64,000 nucleotides of DNA from Actinomadura sp. NBRC 104425. GTDB taxonomy: Bacteria > Actinomycetota > Actinomycetes > Streptosporangiales > Streptosporangiaceae. The position numbers and the translations under genes are program-made. The notes under the pieces were generated by a model, which was not told the origin of the DNA, did no database searches, and was given only the letters and a program-made list of their open reading frames with translations. The stretch's first letter is position 1. Every line of letters begins with the position of its first letter. The stretch covers positions 1-64,000 of the forward strand of contig NZ_BSTN01000031.1 in the NCBI RefSeq assembly GCF_030269545.1, given 5' to 3'. Positions 8,430-17,400 of this stretch are shown one piece after another.

Positions 8430-8559
8430 GGCGTGACCTGTCTGCTCGGTGACCGCTGGGAATGACTGTGGCCTGGGCCACACTTGCCGACGAAGGTAAG
8501 CATTCATCTCACCGTCGTCAAGACTCTGCCCAATATCACCCCCGGCTACCCTGGCTCCC

Positions 8560-9447
8560 GTGCGCGACGACGATCTCTACGAGGAGGGGCCCGCCGGGGG
8601 CGGCGAGGGCGAGCCCGACGCGACGCCCCGGCCGCAGACGCTGCTGCTGACCTTCTTCGGCGGGCACGTGCTCGGGCGCGACGTGCGCGTGGCCACCTCC
8701 AGCGTGCTGGACGTGCTGCGCCGCGTCGGCGTCTCCGAGCACGCGACCCGCTCCACGCTCAGCCGGATGGCGCGGCGCGGCCTGCTGCACCGCACCCGCC
8801 GGGGCCGCAACGTCTACCTGGGCCTGACCCCGCGCTCGCGGGAGATCCTGCGCGACGGCGAGCACCGGATCTGGCGCATCGGCGCGGTCAACGCCCGCTG
8901 GGACGGCACCTGGACGCTGCTGGGCTTCTCCCTGCCCGAGTCGTGGCAGCGGCAGCGGCACGTGCTGCGGTCGCGGCTGCTGTGGGCGGGGTTCGGCGCC
9001 CTGCAGGGCGGACTGTGGATCGCTCCATCCGCGGTCGACGTCTGCGCGCTGCTGGACGGGCTGGAAGCCGCCGAGCACGTCAAGGTGTTCCGGGCGCGGG
9101 CACTGCCGCCGACGAACGTCGCCGAGCTGGTGCGCGACGCGTGGGACCTGGCCGCCGTGGCCGCCCGCTACGACCGCTTCCTGCGCCGCTGGGACGCCGC
9201 GTCCCCGCCCGGCGTGCCGGACGACAGCCTGGCCCGGCAGCTGCTGCTGGAGACCGAGTGGCTGCAGGTCATCCGGCAGGACCCGCGGCTGCCGCGGGAG
9301 CACCTGCCCGCCGCCTGGCCCGCCGAGCGCGCCCAGCGCCTGTTCCGCGGGCTGCACGCCGAGCTCGACCCCGCCGCCCGCGCGATCGCGGCCGAGGTGC
9401 TCGACACGATCGCCGAGGAGGAGCCGCAGCCCGCCGGCGCACATTGA
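8560..9447 (+). CDS. PaaX-family transcriptional regulator
   Basis: The product (295 aa) shows the PaaX layout. The N-terminal motif P-Q-T-L-L-L-T-F-F-G begins a winged helix-turn-helix (S-E-H-A-T-R-S-T-L-S-R-M-A-R-R-G-L-L), followed by a PaaX middle domain with G-T-W-T-L-L-G-F-S-L-P-E and a C-terminal helical domain. PaaX-type repressors bind aryl- or acyl-CoA effectors and control catabolic genes. The divergent arrangement with the MFS carrier suggests control of that carrier and the dehydrogenase. The start is GTG at 8560; the N-terminus before residue 20 is acidic and unconserved. Confidence 0.85.
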   Translation: MRDDDLYEEGPAGGGEGEPDATPRPQTLLLTFFGGHVLGRDVRVATSSVLDVLRRVGVSEHATRSTLSRMARRGLLHRTRRGRNVYLGLTPRSREILRDGEHRIWRIGAVNARWDGTWTLLGFSLPESWQRQRHVLRSRLLWAGFGALQGGLWIAPSAVDVCALLDGLEAAEHVKVFRARALPPTNVAELVRDAWDLAAVAARYDRFLRRWDAASPPGVPDDSLARQLLLETEWLQVIRQDPRLPREHLPAAWPAERAQRLFRGLHAELDPAARAIAAEVLDTIAEEEPQPAGAH

Positions 9448-9460
9448 GCACTTCCTTGCC

Positions 9461-9604
9461 ATGAACGAGCGCCTGGACGGGGGTTGCCGGGGCTCGGCCG
9501 CCGCGGCCGAACGGCTGGACGCCGCCGCCGAGCGGACCGGCCTGGACGGCGGCGGCTACGTCCGCTACCGTCCCGGCGAGTTCCTCGGCGACGAAGGCCG
9601 CTGA
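9461..9604 (+). CDS. Small hypothetical protein (47 aa)
   Basis: ATG lies 13 bp after the PaaX stop, and the frame of 47 codons ends at TGA 9602-9604. The sequence is Ala/Glu/Gly-rich with a Y-V-R-Y-R-P-G-E-F-L-G end. No clear ribosome-binding site and no family are recognised. It could be a translated tail of the PaaX transcript or a chance frame. Confidence 0.25.
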   Translation: MNERLDGGCRGSAAAAERLDAAAERTGLDGGGYVRYRPGEFLGDEGR

Positions 9605-9678
9605 CCTTCCCGGCGGCGGCCGGCCACCGCCGTCCTCGCACCCGACCCCCCGCCCGCGACCTCGGCAGGCGAGAAGCT

Positions 9679-9697
9679 TTAGGTTAGCCTTGCCTTA
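9679..9697 (+). promoter_or_regulatory. Iron box (DtxR/IdeR/DmdR type) before FhuF-ABC operon
   Basis: TTAGGTTAGCCTTGCCTTA matches the actinobacterial iron box TTAGGTTAGSCTAACCTAA at about 16 of 19 positions, with an intact left arm and a weaker right arm. It sits 28 bp upstream of the GTG of the FhuF-like gene. With Fe(II) bound, an IdeR/DmdR repressor is expected to block this operon, so it should be on in iron starvation. Confidence 0.8.
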
Positions 9698-9724
9698 TTT
9701 CATCGCGAGGGACGCGGAGGGGCT

Positions 9725-10495
9725 GTGTACGCGACTCGGACTGAGGTGGAGGTCGCCGCCGGGCGGTCCGCCGAGGAGGCGCTGGCCCCGCTGGCACGGC
9801 GGCTGCGCGCCGCCGTGGACAGCGGGATCACGCTGGGACTGTCGCCCGACCTGGGCGCGTCGGGGGACGGCTGGACGACCGTGGCCGAGCTGGCGACGCC
9901 GCCCTACGAGCGGCTCGCCGTGCACATCGCCGACGCCGGCCGCCGCTGGGACGCCCCGCCGCACATCGCGGCCGCCCTGTGGTGGAAGGGCGTGGCGTAC
10001 TGGACCACGCTTCCGGTCGCGGTCGGCTGGGCGCTGAACCGGCGCGTCCCGCTGCTGACCGCCGACACCACGCTGCTGCGGGCGGCCGAGCCGACGGTCA
10101 CCGAGATCGCCGCGCGGGAGCTGCGCGCCGCGAGCGGCGACGACCTCGGCGAGACCATCCGCGACACCCTCCTGCGCGGCCTGCACGCCCCGCTGATCGA
10201 CGCGCTGCACGCGCTCACCCGGGTGGGGCGCCGCGGGCTGTGGGGGTCGGTGGCCGAGGCGCTGGCCGATCCGATCGTGTCGTACGGGCACGACCTGCTC
10301 GACGACCCGGCCGACGCCGCGGCCGGCCTGCTGCGCTCTGTCGGCGCGCCGGTGGACGGGCTGATGGAGATCCCGGCGATGCGGCGGCGCACCTGCTGCC
10401 TGTGGGTGGCGCTGCCGGGCAAGGACGCCTGCCCCTCCTGCTGCGTGAACAACCGCCCGGGGGACAAGGAGCGCCGCGCCGGTGCGCGGGGGTGA
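9725..10495 (+). CDS. FhuF-like (2Fe-2S) ferric-siderophore reductase
   Basis: The product (256 aa) carries the C-terminal FhuF cluster motif C224-C225-x10-C236-x2-C239, which holds the [2Fe-2S] group that reduces ferric hydroxamate siderophores in the cytosol and releases Fe(II). The rest is the poorly conserved helical FhuF body. The GTG start follows GGAGGGG. It is the first gene after an iron box and overlaps the next gene by 14 bp, so it is cotranscribed with the ABC transporter pair. The context is a hydroxamate siderophore locus, consistent with this role. Confidence 0.85.
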   Translation: MYATRTEVEVAAGRSAEEALAPLARRLRAAVDSGITLGLSPDLGASGDGWTTVAELATPPYERLAVHIADAGRRWDAPPHIAAALWWKGVAYWTTLPVAVGWALNRRVPLLTADTTLLRAAEPTVTEIAARELRAASGDDLGETIRDTLLRGLHAPLIDALHALTRVGRRGLWGSVAEALADPIVSYGHDLLDDPADAAAGLLRSVGAPVDGLMEIPAMRRRTCCLWVALPGKDACPSCCVNNRPGDKERRAGARG

Positions 10496-12233
10496 GGTCC
10501 TGCGCGACGCGCTCATCGGCCAGTGGCGGTACGCGCTGCCCGGCGCGGTGCTGGCCGCCGGGCACCAGGCCGGCGAGGCGCTGGTGCCGGTCGTGGTCGG
10601 CGTGGTGATCGACGAGGCGATCGCACCGGGCGACGGCGGCGCGCTGCTGACCTGGATCGCCGTGCTCGCCGCGGTGTTCGCCGTCCTGTCCTACAGCTAC
10701 CGGTTCAGCTACCGGCACGCCGAGCGGGCGTCCGAGCGGGCCGCGCACGAACTGCGGCTGCGCATCACCCGCCGGACGCTGGACCCGCGCGGCGGCGCGG
10801 AGACCGGGCGGCTGCCGGGCGAGCTGGTGAACATCGCCACCGGCGACGCCAAGCGGGTGGGTGCCGTGCACCTGTCGCTGACCGCCGGGATCGCGGCGCT
10901 GGCCGGGCTGCTGTTCGGCGGCGTGGCGCTGCTGCGCGTGTCGGTGCCGCTGGGGCTGCTCGTCCTGCTGGGCGTCCCGCCGCTGCTCGGGCTGGCGCAT
11001 CTGCTGGGCAAGCCGCTGGAGCGCCGCAGCGCCGCCGAGCAGGAACGCGCCGCGCACGCCTCCGGCGTGGCCGCCGATCTGATCGCCGGGTTGCGGGTGC
11101 TCAAGGGCATCGGCGCCGAACGCGCGGCGGTCGACCGCTACCGGCGCACCAGTCGCGACTCGCTGGCGGCGACGGTGCGGGCGGCGCGGGCGCAGGCGTG
11201 GCACGACGGCGGCATGCTGATGCTGACCGGCGTGTTCATCGCCGTGGTCGCGCTCGTCGGCGGGCGCCTGGCGGCGTCCGGGGACATCACCGTCGGGCAG
11301 CTGGTGACGGCGGTCGGCCTGGCGCAGTTCCTGCTGACGCCGCTGTCGATCCTGTCGTGGGCCAACGGCGAGCTCGCCCAGGGCCGGGCCTCGGCCGCCC
11401 GCATCGCCTCGGTGCTGGGCGCCCCGCCCGCCGTGGCGGGCGGCGACGGCGTGCTGCCGCGGCCGGTGCCGGGCGCGGTGCGGCTGCGCGGCGTGTCGTG
11501 CGGCGGCGGCGCGCTGCGCGGGCTGGACCTGGACGTCGCGCCCGGGGAGCTGCTCGGCGTCGTCACCACCGACCCGAAGGCCGCCACCTGGCTGCTGCGC
11601 CTGCTGGGCCGGTCCGCCGACCCCGACGGCGGCTCGGTGGAGCTGGACGGCGTGCCGCTGGCGACGCTCGACCCGGCCGAGGTCCGCCGCGCCGTCGTGG
11701 TCGCCGAGCACGACGCCGACCTGTTCGAGGGCGCTCTGCTCGACAACATCGCCGCGGCCGCGGCAAAAGACAGCGCCGCGGCCGGAGACAGCGCCGCGGC
11801 CGGAGACAGCGCCGCGGCCGGGGGCGGTGGCGCGGCGGAGAAGGCCGTGCACAGGGCGATGGCCGCGGCGGCGGCCGACGAGGTCGCCGCGAACCTGCCG
11901 CACGGCACCGCGACGGTGCTGGCCGAGCGGGGGCGGTCGCTGTCGGGCGGGCAGCGGCAGCGCGTGGCGCTGGCCCGCGCGCTGGCCTCCGGCGCCCCGG
12001 TGCTGGTGCTGCACGACCCGACCACCGCCGTCGACGCGGTCACCGAGGCGCGGATCGCCGAGGGCCTGCGCGAGACCCGGCAGGGGCTCACCACGATCGT
12101 GGTCGCGACCAGCCCGGCGCTGCTGGCCGCCGCCGACCGGGTGGTGTTCCTGGACGGCGGCGCCGTGGCCGCCGAGGGCGCGCACGCCGAGCTCGTGCAC
12201 CGGCCGGACTACCGCGCGGCCGTGCTGTACTGA
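10482..12233 (+). CDS. ABC exporter half-transporter with degenerate ATP site (siderophore locus)
   Basis: The 583-residue protein is a membrane-NBD fusion: six-helix exporter domain to about residue 320, then an ABC domain. The ABC signature is canonical (L-S-G-G-Q-R-Q-R at about 487). The Walker A region reads T-T-D-P-K-A-A-T-W instead of G-x-x-G-x-G-K-S/T, and after Walker B the catalytic Glu is missing (L-H-D-P-T-T). It should therefore bind but not hydrolyse ATP at its own site. An 18-bp tandem repeat adds a D-S-A-A-A-G linker within the NBD at about residues 430-447. It pairs with the following gene. Export of the siderophore or import of its iron complex are both possible. Confidence 0.85.
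   Translation: MRGGEVLRDALIGQWRYALPGAVLAAGHQAGEALVPVVVGVVIDEAIAPGDGGALLTWIAVLAAVFAVLSYSYRFSYRHAERASERAAHELRLRITRRTLDPRGGAETGRLPGELVNIATGDAKRVGAVHLSLTAGIAALAGLLFGGVALLRVSVPLGLLVLLGVPPLLGLAHLLGKPLERRSAAEQERAAHASGVAADLIAGLRVLKGIGAERAAVDRYRRTSRDSLAATVRAARAQAWHDGGMLMLTGVFIAVVALVGGRLAASGDITVGQLVTAVGLAQFLLTPLSILSWANGELAQGRASAARIASVLGAPPAVAGGDGVLPRPVPGAVRLRGVSCGGGALRGLDLDVAPGELLGVVTTDPKAATWLLRLLGRSADPDGGSVELDGVPLATLDPAEVRRAVVVAEHDADLFEGALLDNIAAAAAKDSAAAGDSAAAGDSAAAGGGGAAEKAVHRAMAAAAADEVAANLPHGTATVLAERGRSLSGGQRQRVALARALASGAPVLVLHDPTTAVDAVTEARIAEGLRETRQGLTTIVVATSPALLAAADRVVFLDGGAVAAEGAHAELVHRPDYRAAVLY
11769..11822 (+). repeat. In-frame 18-bp tandem repeat inside the ABC gene
   Basis: The unit GACAGCGCCGCGGCCGGA is present three times (the last copy ends in G) and encodes Asp-Ser-Ala-Ala-Ala-Gly three times in a surface insertion between the Q-loop side and the signature of the nucleotide-binding domain. 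The length is a multiple of three, so copy-number change would not break the frame. Confidence 0.9.
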
Positions 12234-12273
12234 CCCCGAACACCGGCTGAGACCTGCGAGGAGAGCTCTTGCG

Positions 12274-14103
12274 ATGACGGCCACGGACCAACGCGCCGCG
12301 GGCGAGCCGAAGGGCGCCGAGCGCGGCGGCGGCGCCGTACGGGAGCTGCTGCCGACCGCGTCCGGGCCGCGCGTCCGCGCGGCGGTGCGGCGGCTGGCGC
12401 GCCCGCACCGCCGCACGTTCCTGGCCGGGTTCGCGGCGCTGGTCGCCGCGACCGCCGTCGGACTGCTCACCGCGCCGGTGCTCGGCCGCGTCATCGACCT
12501 GGTCGCCGGGGGCCGGCCCGCGTCCGCGCTGACCGCTCCGGCCGTCTGGCTGGCGGTGATCGCGGTCGCGCAGGGGGTGCTGACCGCCTACGGGCTGGGG
12601 CTGGTCGCCCGCGCCGGGGAGGGCGTGCTGGCGGCGCTGCGCGAGCGGTTCGTCGAGCGGGCGCTGGCGCTGCCGCTGGAACGGGTGGAGCGCGCCGGGT
12701 CCGGCGATCTGACCTCCCGGGTCACCAACGACGTGTCAGTGATCACCGCGGTGGTGCGGGAGGCGGTGCCCGCTCTGGCCCGGTCGCTGCTGACCATCGG
12801 GCTGACCCTGGTGGCCATGGCGGTCCTGGACTGGCGCTTCCTGCTGGTGGCGCTGCTGGCCGTCCCCATCCAGGCCCACACGGTCCGCTGGTACGCGCGC
12901 CGGGCCGTCCCGCTGTACGCGGCGCAGCGGGTCGCGGTCGGGGCCCAGCAGCAGGAGCTGCTCGGCACGGTGGGCGGCGCGGCCACGGTGCGGGCGTTCC
13001 GGATGGAGGACGAGCACGCCGAGCGCGTCGCCGCCCGGTCCCTGACGGCGGTCGAGCTGATGCTGCGCGGGGCGCGCCTGTCCACCCGGTTCTACTCGCG
13101 GCTGAACCTGGCCGAGTTCGTCGGGCTGGCGGCGGTGCTGGCGACCGGGTTCTGGCTGGTGCGGGGCGGCAGCGTGAGCATCGGCACGGCCAGTGCCGCG
13201 GCGCTGTACTTCCACAACCTGTTCAGCCCGATCAACGTCGCGCTCGGGCTCGTCGACGACGCGCAGAGCGCCCTGGCGGGCCTGACGCGGCTGGTGGGCG
13301 TCGCGGACGCCGCTCCGCCCTCCCCCGACCGGGACGCCGCCGGGCGCACCGGTCGGGGGTGCGAGGACGGTTCGGCTGAGTCGGACGGTTCGGTGCTGGT
13401 CAGCGGCGTCGGCTACGCCTACCGGCCCGGTCGTCCGGTGCTGCATGACATCGACCTCCATATCGCGGGCGGGGAGAAGGTGGCGCTGGTGGGGGCCAGC
13501 GGCGCGGGCAAGACGACGCTGGCCCGGCTGATCGCGGGCGTGCACCGCCCGGACCGCGGCCGGATCGCCGTCGGCGCGGACGGCGCCGGGCCCGGCCGGG
13601 GCGTGGCCCTGGTGACGCAGGAGGTGCACGTGTTCGCCGGGACGCTCGCCGACGACCTGCGGCTGGTACGGCCGGACGCGACCGGCGCCGAGCTGCGCGA
13701 CGCGCTGGCCCGCGTCGGCGCCCTGGAGTGGGCGCTGGCGCTGCCGCAGGGCCTGGACACGGTGGTGGGCGACGGCGGGCACCGGCTGACCGCCGCGCAG
13801 GCGCAGCAGCTTGCGCTGGCCCGCCTGGTGCTGGCCGATCCCCCCGTGGCGGTGCTGGACGAGGCGACGGCCGAGGCGGGCAGCGCGGGCGCGCGGGCGC
13901 TGGAGGCGTCGGCGGCCGCCGCGGTCGAGGGGCGCACCGCGCTCGTCGTGGCCCACCGCCTCACCCAGGCGGCCTCGGCCGACCGGATCGTGGTGCTGGA
14001 CGGCGGGCGCGTGGTGGAGACCGGCACGCACGGCGAGCTGGTGCGGGCCGGCGGCCGGTACGCCGAGCTGTGGCGGGCCTGGTCCGACGGCCGCGACGGC
14101 TGA
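12274..14103 (+). CDS. ABC exporter half-transporter, ATP-hydrolysing partner
   Basis: The 609-residue fusion has six membrane helices followed by an ABC domain. Walker A G-A-S-G-A-G-K-T-T (about 407), Walker B V-A-V-L-D-E-A-T with catalytic Glu (about 526) and the switch His in V-A-H-R-L-T (about 560) are intact, but the signature is L-T-A-A-Q instead of L-S-G-G-Q. It complements the preceding subunit, whose signature is intact and whose Walker motifs are not, so a heterodimer would have one competent ATP site. The ATG start at 12274 has AGGAG about 10 bp upstream and lies 40 bp after the previous stop. Last gene of the iron-boxed operon. Confidence 0.87.
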   Translation: MTATDQRAAGEPKGAERGGGAVRELLPTASGPRVRAAVRRLARPHRRTFLAGFAALVAATAVGLLTAPVLGRVIDLVAGGRPASALTAPAVWLAVIAVAQGVLTAYGLGLVARAGEGVLAALRERFVERALALPLERVERAGSGDLTSRVTNDVSVITAVVREAVPALARSLLTIGLTLVAMAVLDWRFLLVALLAVPIQAHTVRWYARRAVPLYAAQRVAVGAQQQELLGTVGGAATVRAFRMEDEHAERVAARSLTAVELMLRGARLSTRFYSRLNLAEFVGLAAVLATGFWLVRGGSVSIGTASAAALYFHNLFSPINVALGLVDDAQSALAGLTRLVGVADAAPPSPDRDAAGRTGRGCEDGSAESDGSVLVSGVGYAYRPGRPVLHDIDLHIAGGEKVALVGASGAGKTTLARLIAGVHRPDRGRIAVGADGAGPGRGVALVTQEVHVFAGTLADDLRLVRPDATGAELRDALARVGALEWALALPQGLDTVVGDGGHRLTAAQAQQLALARLVLADPPVAVLDEATAEAGSAGARALEASAAAAVEGRTALVVAHRLTQAASADRIVVLDGGRVVETGTHGELVRAGGRYAELWRAWSDGRDG

Positions 14104-14109
14104 CCCGGC

Positions 14110-14125
14110 CGGTCCTCCGGGACCG
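14110..14125. terminator. Possible bidirectional terminator between convergent operons
   Basis: The inverted repeat CGGTCC-TCCG-GGACCG begins 7 bp after the stop of the second ABC gene, and more GC palindromes follow before the MbtH stop at 14188. There is no T-tract, as is usual in these genomes. It lies in the 84-bp gap between convergent transcription units. Confidence 0.45.
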
Positions 14126-14187
14126 CCGCCCCGCGGGGCCGCCCACAAGGACCGCGCCGCGGGGCCCGTGCCGCAAAGCCGCGCCGG

Positions 14188-14400
14188 TCAGCCCTCCATG
14201 GCCTCGACGAGGCTGCGGGGCCGCAGGTCGGTCCAGTTCTCCTCCACGTAGGCCAGGCAGGCGTCCCGGGAGTCCTCGCCGAACACGACCGTCCAGCCGG
14301 CGGGCACGTCGGCGAACGACGGCCACAGCGAGTGCTGGCCCTCGTCGTTGACCAGGACGTAGAAGCGGCCCTCGGGGTCCTCGAACGGGTTGGTGCTCAT
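14188..14400 (-). CDS. MbtH-like protein
   Basis: This 70-residue protein is a complete MbtH homologue: N-P-F-E-D at 4-8, the signature S-L-W-P near residue 25, G-W near 34, and the C-terminal motif W-T-D-L-R-P. MbtH-like proteins bind NRPS adenylation domains and are often needed for their folding or activity. Its ATG overlaps the NRPS stop codon by 4 bp (ATGA), so translation is coupled to the NRPS it should serve. Confidence 0.95.
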   Translation of the reverse strand: MSTNPFEDPEGRFYVLVNDEGQHSLWPSFADVPAGWTVVFGEDSRDACLAYVEENWTDLRPRSLVEAMEG

Positions 14401-17400
14401 CGGGTGCTCCTCCTCAGAATGTCGATCAGTTCGTCGGCCAAGGCCTGGACGGTCGCGCGGTCGAACAGCCCCGCGTCGTAGCGCAGCAGGCAGTCCACCG
14501 GGCCGGGGCCGTGCGGTTCGTAGAGGGCCAGCGTCAGCTCGGCGGTGAGCGCGCCGGTCGGGACGTGCTGGAACGCGGTCACCCGCTCGTCGGCGGGCGC
14601 CTCGTGGTGCACCACCATCACCTGGGGCGCCGCCAGGCCGAGCGCGGCCGCCACGCGGGCGAACGGCACGTCCTGCCGGTCGAACGCGGCCAGGTCGGTG
14701 TCGCGCACCCGCGCCAGCAGCTCGGTGAACTCCGGGTCGCCGCCCGTGCGGGTGCGCAGCACGACGATGTTGGCGAAGCAGCCGACCAGGTCGGCCAGGG
14801 CGGCCTCGTCGCGGCCCGCGACCTGGGCGGCGATCGGCAGGTCCGTGCCCGCGCCGTGCCGGGTGAGCAGCGCGGCGAACGCGGCCTGGATCACCATGAA
14901 CATGCCGGTCCGGGTGCGCGCGGCGAGCGCGTCGACCGCCTCGTGCAGGTCGGGGTCGAGTGCGAACTCCAGGTGGTCGCCGCGGGGGCGGTGGTCGGCG
15001 GCCGGCTGCCGGTCGTAGGGCAGCGGGACGCGGCGCGGCATGCCGTCCAGGGCGTCGCACCAGTACGCCAGCTGCCGTTGCTCGACCCGTGCGACGATGT
15101 GATGCGCCCACTGCGTGTAGTCGCTGTAGCCGACGGGCAGGGGCGTCCAGGCCGGGGCGTCGCCGCGCAGCCGCGCCCGGTAGGCGATGGTGAAGTCGCG
15201 GAACAGCGGCACGAGCGACCACTCGTCCACGCCGATGTGGTGCATCGCCAGCAGCAGCGCCCGCGCGCCCGCGGGGCCGGTGACCAGGCAGGCCCGCAGC
15301 GGCGGCCGCCCGTCCAGGTCGGCCTCCTCGGCGGCCAGCGCCCGAAGGCCCGCGTCCAGGTCGGCGACCTGGTGCTCCTGCAGTTCCAGGGCGGCGCCGC
15401 GGTGGCCGTGCTCGGCGGCGACGGTGCGCAGCGGCTCGTGCCGCTCGGCGAGGTCGGCGAGCGCCGCGGCGACGGCCGCGCGGTCGAGCCCGTCGGCGGG
15501 CCGGTACGCGAACGCCATGTCGTACGCGGTGCCGGTGCCCTGCCGGTGGCGGGCGCGGTGCCACTCCTGCGGCGGGGCGAGCGGGACGGCCTCCGGGCGC
15601 GGCTCGGCGGGCACCAGCGGCGGCCGCGCGTGCTGCTCGCCGCGGTCGCGGTCGAGGCGTTCGGCCAGAGCGGCGACCGTGGGCGCGTCGAACACCTCGC
15701 GCAGGGTGAGGCCGGCGTCCAGCGTCGCGCGGATCCGGCCGAGCAGCCGCATCGCCGACAGAAAGTGGCCGCCCAGCTCGAAGAAGCCGTCGTGGACGCC
15801 GACCTCGGGCACGTCCAGGACCTCGGCGAACAGGGCGGCCAGCGTCCGCTGCAGCGCGGTCGCCGGCCGGGCCGCCCCGGTCGGCACCGGCCGGTCGGGG
15901 GCGGGCAGCGCGCGGCGGTCGAGCTTGCCGTTCGGGGTGAGCGGCAGCGGCCCGTCCAGCACCACCACGGCCGCCGGGACCATGTCGTCGGGCAGCAGCG
16001 TCGCGACGTGGGCGCGGAGCGCGGCCGGGTCGAGGGGCGGCGCGCCGTCCTCCGGCACCGCGTAGCCGATCAGGCGGGTGTCCCGGCCGCCGCGGTCGGC
16101 GACGACGGCGGCCTGCCGCACGTCCGGGTGGCGGGTCAGGGCCGCGGCGACCTCGCCGGGTTCGATGCGGTACCCGCGGATCTTCACCTGGTCGTCGGCG
16201 CGGCCGAGGAGGTCGAGGGTGCCGTCCCGGCGCCAGCGGGCGCGGTCGCCGGTGCGGTACATGCGGGCGCCGGGCAGCCCGAACGGGCACGCCACGAACC
16301 GCTCCGCGGTGAGGCCGGGGCGCCCCAGGTAGCCGCGGGCGAGCCCGCGTCCGCTGATGTACAGCTCGCCGGGCACGCCGGGCGGCACCGGACGCAGCCG
16401 CTCGTCCAGGACGAACACCTGGGTGTTGGGGTCGGGCGCGCCGATCGGCACCGCGCCGCCCGACCAGCCGGGCTCGGCCGGCCACAGCGTGGAGTTCACC
16501 GTGGCCTCGGTCAGCCCGTAGGCCGCCAGCAGCCGCAGATGCCCGGCCCAGCGCGCGACCACGTCCGGCGGGACGGTCTCGGTGCCGACCAGCACGGTGG
16601 CGCCCTCGGGCGGGACGCAATCGGGGGGCAGGGCGGCGACCAGCGACGGCGGCAGGATGGCATGGGTGATGCCCTGCTCGGTCATGAAGTCGGTCAGCTC
16701 GCGGCCCGGGGCGCGGGCGGCGTCCGGGACGAGCACCAGCCGCCCGCCGTGGCACAGCGCCATCGTCAGCTCGAAGACCGCCACGTCGAAGCCGGTGGAG
16801 GCGAACTGCAGCACGCGGCTGTCGCGGGTCAGGCCCAAGCGGTCCACGGCGGTGGCCACCAGGCTGCCGATGCCCTCGTGCGGGACGACGACGCCCTTGG
16901 GCCGCCCCGTCGACCCGGACGTGTAGATCACGTAGGCGGCCTGGTCGAGCGCCACCCACGGCAGGTCGTCCCCGCCGGGTTCGATCTCCGCCAGTTCGGC
17001 GGCGACCTCGGGATCGTCCAGCACCACCGGCCGCACGCCGTCGACCTGCGGCACCTTGCCCGCGACCTGCTCGGTCACCACGACGGCCGCGGCGCGCGCG
17101 TCGGCCAGCATGCAGGCGAGGCGGTCGGCCGGGTGGGCCAGGTCGAGCGGCAGGAACGCCGCGCCGAGCTTGTTGGCGGCCAGCATCACCGCGACCGTCT
17201 CCACCGAGCGCGGCACCGCCACCCCGACGACGCTCTCGGCGCCCACTCCGTACAGGGACAGCAGCCGGGCCATGCGGTCCGACAGCGCGTCGAGTTCGGC
17301 GTAGGTGACGGTGCGGGCGCCGTCGACGACGGCGACGGCGCCGGGCCGCTCGGCGGCGCACCGCTGGAACATCTCGGGGAGGGTCAGCTCCGGCACCATC

